This document shows positions 34,591 to 42,767 of a stretch of 64,000 bases of DNA, piece after piece (the stretch's first letter is position 1; every line of letters begins with the position of its first letter). The stretch lies in NCBI RefSeq assembly GCF_937616625.2, contig NC_065570.1, forward strand, positions 47,297,665-47,361,664, written 5' to 3'. The notes under the pieces are model-generated. The model had not been told where the DNA came from and ran no database searches. It saw only the letters and a list, made by a program, of their open reading frames with translations. Source of the DNA: Mercurialis annua. Its lineage: Eukaryota; Streptophyta; Magnoliopsida; Malpighiales; Euphorbiaceae. The position numbers and the translations under genes are program-made.

Positions 34591-35094
34591 GGCCTAATCA
34601 CTCAAAAAACCCTCACCTTTATTTTTCTTTTCAATTCCACCCCGACGTTGAAAATTTGTCAATTTTACCCACTTTTAAATTTTCCGTTTTCAATTGTACC
34701 CTAATTTTTTAATTTTTGTTAATTTTTGAACTTAAATGATGAAATCATTCAATTAACTAAGTTTAAACATGAAATTAAATTCTTTTTTATTCAAAAAAGT
34801 ACAAATAAGTCCTTTATTTTTAAAAACTAACTAAAAACCATAATCATATTAACACTAACTTAAATTCTTAATTAATTTAACTAAATTTAAATAAATTTTA
34901 AAAACGTATAATTAATATATGCTAGACATGGAGAATGTTTTAAACAAATTACCAAACGAAAAAGACGTTAATTTAATTTTTCAGGGTACAATTGAAACAC
35001 AAAAATGCAAAATAGGGTAAAATTGACAAATTTTCAACGTCAGGGTATGATTGAAAAGGGGCTAAAAGGTCGGAGTTTTTTAAGACATTAGACC
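34591..35094. mobile_element. MITE, GGCCTAA family, perfect 9-bp duplication
   Basis: The target duplication AAGTATTTA lies at 34582-34590 and 35095-35103. The TIRs of about 30 bases, GGCCTAATCACTCAAAAAAC at left and the inverse GGTCTAATGTCTTAAAAAAC at right, are imperfect. Length is 504 bases. The 9-bp duplication places it with Mutator-type non-autonomous elements. Confidence 0.85.
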
Positions 35095-35159
35095 AAGTAT
35101 TTAATGAGATAAACTATTCCAATTAACTATTTTTTCAAATTTTATTTTGATAAATTGAC

Positions 35160-35204
35160 AAGTCACACTACGAGCCACATGTGAAACACGTAAAGCGACA
35201 CTAG
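35160..35204 (+). mobile_element. possible Helitron 3' terminus
   Basis: CACTACGAGCCACATGTG followed by AAACACGTAAAGCGACACTAG resembles the 3' end of the Helitron at 35332-35883 (CGAGCCACGTG...GCGAAACTAG) and ends in CTAG before T. Homology to the left duplication copy starts at the very next base (35205). The 5' end of this element was not found. Confidence 0.4.
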
Positions 35205-35331
35205 TATTTTAAAAAAAATTATAAAATTAAATTCATAAAACAAAAAGTTCGCAAAATTAAAAATTTCTAACTTTTTGCAAATTGATTATTTGCAACAATT
35301 AAATGATTACTGTTATCTCCTTTCTTTTACA

Positions 35332-35883
35332 TCTATACTATATATAAAAGCACGGATGGAAGGGGGGACAGGCAAATTTACCGAATAGTCCTTTTCAGTT
35401 TAATACTAAATTAAGGTTTTATAGTCATTAACTAATTAGTTATTTAATTAATCATTATTGTAATTAAAGTCCTAATTAGAATAGGTAGCTAAATTATCTC
35501 CAATTTAGTTTTTAGTATGTAGAAAATAACTAAATTTTCTCCAAATTAGTAGGAATATCTATCTTTTAGTTTGATTGAATTACAAAATTAAAATACTGCA
35601 TTTGGTCGATATATTATTATTTTAATTTTCATTTTATTATTTTTAAAAATATTATTAATAAAATTAAGTTAATTATTTAATTATGGTTATTATAAAATCA
35701 AAGGAAGAATAAATTCAGTATAAAAAAAAATCTGAATATATTATATTTACTTTTACAAAAATTCTTAACTAATTTAATATTAATTATAAATAAAAAAATT
35801 AATATAATTATAATAAACTTACTAATTTGTTCATTGAGTAGTTACGTTACGAGCCACGTGCATAGTACGTATTGCGAAACTAG
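35332..35883 (+). mobile_element. non-autonomous Helitron
   Basis: It starts TCTATACTATATATAAAAGC, the common plant Helitron 5' end, and ends CGTATTGCGAAACTAG (CTAG terminus). A short ACGT...ACGT hairpin-like stretch lies just before the end, and the insertion is between A and T with no duplication. The left duplication copy has the empty site: TTTTACA joined directly to TGTAAAAAACTAAG at about 18497-18510, against TTTTACA-element-TATAAAAAACTAAG here. That comparison fixes both borders. Confidence 0.9.
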
Positions 35884-37063
35884 TATAAAAAACTAAGTCA
35901 AATCACCAGTAACATCTAAATGTTTAGCAGAAGTATTTATTCTGTTTAAATTTTCAAAACATCCCGATTTTAGTCCGGACCACATAATTTTGCTACAGTT
36001 ATGTCCTCTCAGCACTGGGCATGTTAATCCTGAGATAGCTGATACGTGGAATTTGGAGGAAACTAAAACTGCGAATTGCCAATTTTTGCTAGAATCTTAT
36101 TAACAATTATTGTTGCGGAGTTTGGAAGTTCGTAGTGTGGAAACCGTTTCAAGGTACAGACTTATAGCGGTTCAGTGTGAGTAATTAATTCTGATAGTTA
36201 CTGATTTTTTTTTTTCATTTTAATCATTAAACTTTAGGCATAAAACACCCCGACTTTATAGCCCCTTTTTGATCCTATCTTGATGTGAAAACTTGTCAAT
36301 TTTACCCAATTTTGCATTTTATCGTTTTAATTGTACTCCATTTTTTTAATTTTTGTCAATGTTTTTACTTAAATGATGAAACCATTCAATTAACCATGTT
36401 TAAAGATAAAATTAAATTCATTTCCATTTAGAAAAATATAAATAAGTCCTTTATTTTAAAACTAACGAAAAATCATAATCAATTAAAACTTATTTAAATT
36501 CTTTATTAATTTAACTAAATTTAAATAAATTTTAAACATGTATAATTAATATATGCGACATATGAAACAGCTAATCCTGTTAGAGTAAAACTAATATATA
36601 ACATAGACTAATAAAACTTGCATTCCCAGATTAGTCTATGCATTTGTAATGAAAACAGTAGCCATCTTTTGTTGGTTTTTCAATCCTTTTCGTTAGCTAC
36701 ATGGTTAACAAGAAGACTACAATAGAAAATGTTTTACTAACCTCAACTTTTTTGTTGAAATACCTAAAATGATGTACTAGACAACAAACCCTTTGAAATT
36801 TTTGGTAATTGTTGTTAAACTTGTTGAAAGAAAATAACGTTTTTTTCCTGAATAAATGGGAAAACGGCTTTAATTTATTTGTGTTACCTTGCAACTAATT
36901 TTTTTATTTGCTTTTACCTTGTAAGTAAAGTTAAATAAATTATGGTTGATTAGGTCTCAAATTTGGTCAATTCTCTTTTAACCAACTACAGTTATAATCA
37001 AACCATTTGATTTAAATTAATAGGACCGACCATTCAATTGATAACAACCCTATATTATTTTCA

Positions 37064-37073
37064 CTATATATTA
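37064..37073 (+). promoter_or_regulatory. TATA box of the right DIR1-like gene
   Basis: CTATATATTA lies 63 bases before the ATG, conserved with copy 1. Confidence 0.55.
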
Positions 37074-37135
37074 GACCTGATTTTTGTGTAACTTCAACAA
37101 GCATTCATCACCTACATAAACTTAAAACAAATAAA

Positions 37136-37420
37136 ATGGGTCGCAACAACGTATTGGCAATGTGGATTGCGGTGATGTTGATGACTGTGATGATAAATGG
37201 AGGAAGAGTCGAAGGTATATGTAATACTAGTATACCATTAATGAGCGAATGCCTTTCCGCTGTTGATGGAGATCCCACCACGCAATGTTGCCTTAACATT
37301 CAAGAAGCCGACTTGCAATGTCTTTGTAAATTTAAATTTACATTGCGTTTGTATGCTGTTGACATTCAAAAGGCTATGCAAATCCCTACCAAATGTGGCC
37401 AAGTCAATCCGTGTTCATGA
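37136..37420 (+). CDS. DIR1-like non-specific lipid-transfer protein, copy 2
   Basis: A 94-residue paralogue of the protein at 19683-19967 with a single change, Asp to Gly, just before the first cysteine (RVEGICNTS against RVEDICNTS). This is close to the expected signal-peptide cleavage region. All eight cysteines are kept. The remaining differences I noticed in the coding region are silent, while the flanks have gained indels, so both copies look to be under purifying selection or recently duplicated. Upstream DNA is conserved to beyond the TATA box. The 3' flank has an added segment of about 27 bases (GGTTGAGGTTTTG region at 37490). The role is inferred as for copy 1. Confidence 0.8.
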   Translation: MGRNNVLAMWIAVMLMTVMINGGRVEGICNTSIPLMSECLSAVDGDPTTQCCLNIQEADLQCLCKFKFTLRLYAVDIQKAMQIPTKCGQVNPCS

Positions 37421-38005
37421 TGCTAATTTATGAATTTTAAATTTGTTTTTGGATATTTTATTTACTTTTAATTTTTATTTATTGAATATGGTTGAGGTTT
37501 TGTTTAATATCAAAAATCTCATATTTAAATGTGATGCTTATGTTTTGTAATAAAGTATTCAATTAATTTGTTTGATTTTTCTAATCTGATTTTGATGCAC
37601 TTTTTCTATTTCACATATTATCAATCAATGCATAATTAGCTATTTATAGTTAATAACTTTTTTTTTATCATACATACTTTGTATAAAGTAAAAATAGTAA
37701 TGAGAAGAAACAAGTTTGATGAATAAACAGGTGACTTAAGTTAAAAATTAGATTTGTATATTTTTTTGTGATAAGCCATGTGGTACTAAAGTGTATTTTT
37801 TCTTATAATTAATCAGTTAGCACATCATTAGTAACTAACTTTGTTTGTAAATATTGATAGAAATAATTTTAATATTTTTTCAATTAAAATTCAAAGAGTT
37901 CAGGGTAACGACGAGCATTGAAATTAGAAACAACCGGTCGCCACAAACAATGCTCTTAACCTGTTTCACAAAAAGCAGCAAATCAAGATAAGTAATAGAA
38001 AATGA

Positions 38006-38179
38006 TAATTGGGGTTTAAAATAACTTTCGACTGGAGCGGACGGATCGCCGAATTGCATATTCAAAGAGCTCTGTTAATACGATTATTGTACGTCTTGAA
38101 TATATTGATATATTCAATATTTGATCAAGTTGTATTTTTATTTCTCTATTAATGAAATTTTTATTATTCTAAAAAAAAA
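38006..38179 (+). mobile_element. short retroposed fragment with poly(A) and long target duplication
   Basis: AGCAGCAAATCAAGATAAGT and the bases after it, through AGAAAATGA, occur both at 37974-38005 and at 38179-38210. They enclose about 165 bases that end ATGAAATTTTTATTATTCT plus an A-run. This is a 5'-truncated LINE-type 3' end inserted by target-primed reverse transcription. The duplication is unusually long, at least 32 bases. Confidence 0.75.
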
Positions 38180-38261
38180 GCAGCAAATCAAGATAAGTAA
38201 TAGAAAATGAGCAATAAGGCATCTAAGAATACTCAAACCCCACTATAGAAATTAAATTGGA

Positions 38262-38444
38262 ATTCTCTCAAGTTCAAATTGAACTTGAGGGGTCACGTTG
38301 ACGATCTATAACGTTCATTATAAAATAAATATTGTAGATTAATTTGATTAAAATTATACCTTTTTGATCTACACGTTCATTTTATAATGAGCGGTGTAGA
38401 TCATGAACATGACCCCCTCAAGTTCAAAATGAACTTGAGAGAAT
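38262..38444. mobile_element. hairpin MITE
   Basis: The left ATTCTCTCAAGTTCAAATTG and right inverse ATTCTCTCAAGTTCATTTTG start TIRs of about 35 bases ending in GAGGGG(G)TCA. Within each TIR, AAGTTCAA/TTGAACTT is itself palindromic. The middle also folds: GATCTA(T/C)A(A)CG(T)TCATTATAAAAT against its inverse. No clear target duplication was found. Confidence 0.7.
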
Positions 38445-38638
38445 CTCAATTATAAAAAATTTTCTTACCTTTATATGTTGGGATTTTGTTATTTGATTTT
38501 GTTTTAATTTTAATTATAAAAATTAATAAAAAATGTTTTAATTTTTTTTAATAATTTATAGGAATATTATGGAGCATTTGAGACATATTAAATAGTCCTC
38601 TAACAAAATGTTGAATTTTAAAATTAATTAGAAGCAAG

Positions 38639-38927
38639 CAGGGGCGGAACTAGGGAGGGTCGAAGAGGGTCGGCCGACCCTCCTCGCCGGGAAAAAATTA
38701 AAAAAAAAATAGAATTTTTAATTTTTTTAGTAGGGGCGGTTATAACCGCCCCTAGAAACCGCCCCTACATGTGTTAGGGGCGGTTTTTTCATTGTAGGGG
38801 CGGTTAAAACCGCCCCTAGAACTATAAATTAACAGATTTACACTATATTTACAGCCGTTTTGATTTTTTTAATAGCCGAACGTAAAAATTTCGACCCTCC
38901 TAAGTTAGAGTCCTGGTTCCGCCACTG
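38639..38927. mobile_element. hAT-type MITE with inner palindrome array
   Basis: The ends CAGGGGCGGAACTAGG and CCTGGTTCCGCCACTG are inverted. A perfect 8-bp duplication GAAGCAAG (38631-38638, 38928-38935) fits hAT. The middle (38731-38819) holds the word TAGGGGCGGTT and its inverse AACCGCCCCTA several times, making back-to-back palindromes. Confidence 0.88.
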
Positions 38928-38935
38928 GAAGCAAG

Positions 38936-39412
38936 GATGTTTTGGACGGATCATACATGTTCAAAGCAATAATGATAAAGTTATAGCTTCCGATTTTAAT
39001 AAAGAAGCTGGATGATCAGCCACATCAGCTAATGATAATTTTCCAGCAGATACATAAGCTAGACACAAGATGATAGCGATTTAGATATTTAGCGATAAAA
39101 TTTTCTGTCGCTAATTTCCGTCGTCCGTCCGGTTCGATCAACGGTTTACCAATTCAACCGTTGGTTTAACTATTAATTTTTTTTCGATTCAATCAAGTTT
39201 TTTCTAGTCCGACCAAATTTCTGGTTTTTTGCATTTTTGTGGCCACCAGCCGGTTCCCATTTTAATCAAATTTCACCGGCGGGTCCCATTTTTAAAATAC
39301 TGGTTCAAATTTTAAAGTTAAAAAGAGTGGTGTTTTAATTTATATTTGCAATTAAAACTAAGAATTATTACTTTTATAATTCTTTTAATTTTATCATAAT
39401 AATTTTCTAAAG
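38936..39412. other. intergenic DNA, no gene seen
   Basis: It contains a patch with repeated GGTTCGA / CCGGTT-type words (39120-39290) that may be a transposon remnant. No coding region is supported. Confidence 0.4.
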
Positions 39413-39718
39413 AGTTAATAAAAAAAAATCACGAACTTTACACGTTTTCTCATTTTAATCACGTAGTTTAAATTTTCTCATTTTCATACACGAACTACGA
39501 CTTTTTTCTAAATTCATGCACGGTGTTGAGGTGACACTCATTCATTGGTGTAAATTGACCTCCACCTCAGCGAATTACACCATTGGAGTCGTGACACCTC
39601 AGCACCGTGCATGAATTTGAGAAAAAGTGGTAGTTCGTGCATGAAAATGAAAAAAATTAAACTACGTGATTAAAATGAAAAAACATGTAAAGTTGATGAT
39701 TTTTTATGACATTAACCC
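39413..39718. mobile_element. hairpin MITE with 9-bp duplication
   Basis: The duplication TTTTCTAAA (39404-39412, 39719-39727) is perfect. The left half (GAGTTAATAAAAAAAAATCA ... AATCACGTAGTTTAA) pairs with the right half almost throughout: AAACTACGTGATTAAAATGA, then ATTTTTTATGACATTAACCC. The centre is near 39565. It is probably Mutator-derived. Confidence 0.82.
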
Positions 39719-40037
39719 TTTTCTAAAATTAAAAACTAAATATCATATTATTAATGCTAACTAATAATTTTAACTAAAAAACATTATCAGAATACAAAGT
39801 GACAAATTAAATGTTCATACATGTAGTAGATTGCGTGCCTCTCAAGAGTTACAAATTATGAAGTATGGAAGTATATAGAAATTAAAGTAACTTCTTGTTG
39901 TAGAGTTATAGTTTATATATCTTAGGAAAGGTGAAAAGAACCTAAAAGAAAAACATATAAGAAAAAGATAAGGAATATTAAGAGAACTCAATTTTCGATT
40001 ACTTTTTCATATTTAAAAATAAAAGACTAATTAATTG

Positions 40038-40440
40038 AAGAGCAAATTACGCTAAAATCCTTGAGTTATATCATAATTAACAGTTTGTTACCTCTTATTT
40101 CAAAAGTCTACTTAATAGTCCCTCAGTTTTACTTCCGTTAACTATTAAGTCCGTCCGTTAATTTCGACACTTATTTTCAAACGATTTGCTACCCCATTTT
40201 TAATTTTGTGAACGATTTTGGTCCTTCACTTTTAAATTTATAAAATGATTTGGACCCTCACTTTTAAACGATTTAGTACCCAAATTTCAATCCGTTAAAC
40301 GATTTGATCCCTCAAATTAACAGAATGATCTCTCAGTTAACGGAATTAAAACTGAAAGACCATTAAGTAGACTTTTGAAACAAGGGGTACCAAACTGTTA
40401 ATTATGGTACACTTCAGGGGCCTCTAAGTAGTTTGTTCTT
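40038..40440. mobile_element. hairpin MITE
   Basis: AAGAGCAAATTACGCTAAAA at left faces GTAGTTTGTTCTT at right. CATAATTAACAGTTTG...TTTCAAAAGTCTACTTAAT and its inverse pair across the element, and GTTAACGGAATTAAAACTG pairs with its left partner. It lacks coding sequence. No exact duplication is seen. Confidence 0.7.
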
Positions 40441-41010
40441 AATTTAACTTAATTGCTCTTTAAAATATTGTTTTATCATTCATAAAAATATAGTAGTAAT
40501 GATCCTTTAAAATTTATGACTAATTAAATCATGATACACATTTTAAAAAAATCTTTAATAATTGTCCTTACGAGTGAGTTTAATAAAGAAAACATACGAG
40601 TATTCAAATTTGTGTCTCGGTGTCAAAGAGATACATTTTAAATTTTTTCATTTATTAAATTCCGAACTTGTATTTTTAGAGTCCAATAAGTCATTTTAAC
40701 TCATATTTAATTTTATCAGTTAATTAGGTCTCCAAACTCTTTTAATTTAGGTCAAGTTAACCACAAAATTGTATACCTAAAACACAGACTTATCTGACCC
40801 CGAGACATATTTAGGGACCTAATTGACTAAAATGATACATTTGACTTTAAAATACAAATTTGAAAATCTAAGTGCATTATGGGAATCAAGTTTCTTGAGT
40901 CAAACCAATAATCGTCGCTTATCCATTTAAGAAAAAACCTAGTTTTAAACCAACCATTCGTAATGATTTCACTATGGTGCCTTAAATTCGCAAGCTGATC
41001 CTAAGTAATC
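40441..41010. other. intergenic DNA with weak inverted repeat
   Basis: Words such as ACTTGTATTTTTAGAGTCCA (about 40669) and the inverse of a stretch near 40850 (TTGTATTTTAAAGTCAAATG) face each other, suggesting an eroded MITE at about 40640-40885. No gene is seen. Confidence 0.35.
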
Positions 41011-41858
41011 CACTACTAGAAATCAAGGGTTCAGCGACAAATTTTTCCGTTGCTTAACCCGCAAAATCCATCGCTAAAATAATTAGCAACGGATAGCTGA
41101 CAGATTTGATCTGTCGGCATTTTTCTTATCGCTAATTGTTTTAGCGATGAGAAGATCGGTCCGTCGCAAATTTCATAGAGGCCGTCGGTAATGACGGTTT
41201 TGGACGACGCTATTAGAGATGACCCGCAAGGGAATTGGCGACAGATTATCGCCAATTTGGCGGCGGCTAGGGGTGTCAAAATGGGTTGGCGGGTTGTAAA
41301 TGTGCTGCGTCGACCTACTCTATTGACATGATAAGGGTCAACACGCCCGTTTAACTAATCGTGTCAAAACCTTTAACCCTAACATGACACGAATTTTAAA
41401 CGAGAAACATGACACGACACAATTAACAAGTTAAAATAAACGGGTAACACGATTATCATAATTACACGACACGACTAACACAGCCCATAACCTAAAAATT
41501 ATCAATTAATGCTCTAATTATAATTTTTTATATATTATAAATTAATATAGTTATATTTTATTAATTTAAAATTTTATTTTTTTATTTTATGAAATTGTAA
41601 CTAATTTATAAACAGCTTAGGCGGGTTAAATGGGTTCGCGAGTCAACCTGTGACACGACCCATTTATTTCGTGTCATAAAAGGGTGACATGTTTATGATA
41701 CGAATCCGCTAAGGCGCAACCCGGATTCGCCAAATTTACGTGTTAGGCTAATCATGTCATGACCCATTTTGATACCCCTAGCAACGGCTAAATCCGTAGT
41801 TAAATAGGGGCAGACTTAAGGACGGATTAATCCATCGCTAAAAAAATTTCTAATGGTT
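41011..41858. mobile_element. CACTA (En/Spm) non-autonomous remnant
   Basis: It begins CACTACTAGAAATCAAGG, the classic CACTA terminus. Subterminal AGCGAC/GTCGCTAA-type repeats (CCATCGCTAAA, TTAGCGATGAG, CAACGGATAGC) recur on both strands and again at 41785-41845. The right end TTTCTAATGG is a degraded match to the inverse TIR. A hAT-type element splits it at 41268-41780. Confidence 0.6.
41268..41780. mobile_element. TAGGGGTGTC-family TIR element (hAT-like)
   Basis: The left TAGGGGTGTCAAAATGGGT and right ACCCATTTTGATACCCCTA are inverse with one mismatch. The interior is rich in ACACGAC/GTGTCAT words. No transposase is present, and the target duplication is not clear. It is nested in the CACTA remnant. 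Confidence 0.65.
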
Positions 41859-41862
41859 TAGC

Positions 41863-41920
41863 TGTCACGACCCGTTTTCACAGATCGCGACCGGCGTTAG
41901 GGTATGGGTATGGTCGTACC
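41863..41920 (-). repeat. minus-strand Tekay LTR fragment (terminal 58 bases)
   Basis: TGTCACGACCCGTTTTCACA followed by GATCGCGACCGGCGTTAGGG is the inverse of the conserved LTR 3' end of element 1. It is cut at 41920 where a plus-strand LTR begins with TGTAATACCCC. The rest of this LTR is not seen and may lie beyond the window. Confidence 0.75.
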
Positions 41921-42739
41921 TGTAATACCCCATAAAATTTTAAAATTTTCTGATCGGTTTCCGGTAATAATTCGGGACATTTTCGGTTTGGTGGTTCGAT
42001 TTGTGGTTTGATTTGTGATTGGGTCGACTATAGGTTCGATTAAAAATCCTTTGGTTTGTGGTTCAACCAAGTGGTTCAACCACGTGTGTATAACTCAGGT
42101 CTCAAAATGAGACCTGAATTATCACGATGGGTCTCGTTCGAGACCAACAGAATCTCGAACGAGACTTCAGAAATTTTGCTGGTCTTGTTCGAGACTAGCA
42201 GGGTCTCGAACGAGACCTCAGTAATTTATGCTGGTCTCGTTCGAGACCAGCATCATGCCACATAGCCTTGTTTTGGCTCGTGTTTACTTCCTTGTCTCAT
42301 TACGATTCTACCCTATAAATACCTACTTTTCTAAACCTAAATCGTTTCCCCACACTGCAAGTAAACCCTACCCGTCATATTCTTAATTATTCTCTGAAAA
42401 ATTGCTGCCATCCTTCCTTCTAAAGTTTTTCCAGAAATTGGTAAGCTTTTGTTCTTGTTATTTTCCGTTTAAGCTTTAATCGTCATCTCCGTATTTTGAT
42501 CCGTTCTTAATCGTTTAAGTGTTAAATTCGGAACCGTTTCGTCTCAGCCATTGTAGACTTGATTCTCTATAATTCTAAAGTCTCGGATATTGAAACGGTA
42601 CGTTATACTATTTGTTTGAATCGTCGCCGTCTCACCGCTTTCAATTATTCTTAACTATGAGACTTTGTTGTGTTATTGCCGATGGGTTATTCTCTCTTTG
42701 ATCTTGATGTTGATATTTTATTGATTGTAATTTCTTGGC
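41921..42739 (+). repeat. plus-strand Tekay-type LTR (element 2), left part
   Basis: It starts TGTAATACCCCATAAAAT. It carries a U3 palindrome array (42096-42250), a TATA box CTATAAATA at about 42312, and the conserved GAAACGGTACGTTATACT...GAATCGTCGCCG stretch that matches element 1 (22165-22200). It is split at 42740 by a TIR element and continues at 45603. Confidence 0.75.
42096..42250 (+). promoter_or_regulatory. alternating palindrome array in U3 of element 2
   Basis: After CAGGTCTC...GAGACCTG (42096-42116) come five palindromes: GGTCTCGTTCGAGACC (42130-42145), TCTCGAACGAGA (42153-42164), GGTCTTGTTCGAGACT (42181-42196), GGTCTCGAACGAGACC (42202-42217) and CTGGTCTCGTTCGAGACCAG (42231-42250). 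The cores alternate GTTC/GAAC. It lies about 60 bases before the TATA box, so a promoter role is possible. Confidence 0.75.
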
Positions 42740-42767
42740 GAACAAAGGATCAATTCACCCCCTCAAC

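Larger units (their letters stand above)
35205..37703 (+). repeat. segmental duplication, right copy (DIR1-like gene)
   Basis: This is the partner of 18373-20227. It carries an extra 552-base Helitron and keeps about 110 bases that the left copy has lost near 36170-36290. The flank after 37703 differs from that after 20227, where a LINE begins. Confidence 0.85.

Noticed and set aside
42096..42250. CRISPR-like array or satellite
   Set aside because: The units are palindromes of alternating orientation with irregular spacing inside a plant LTR, not direct repeats with unique spacers.
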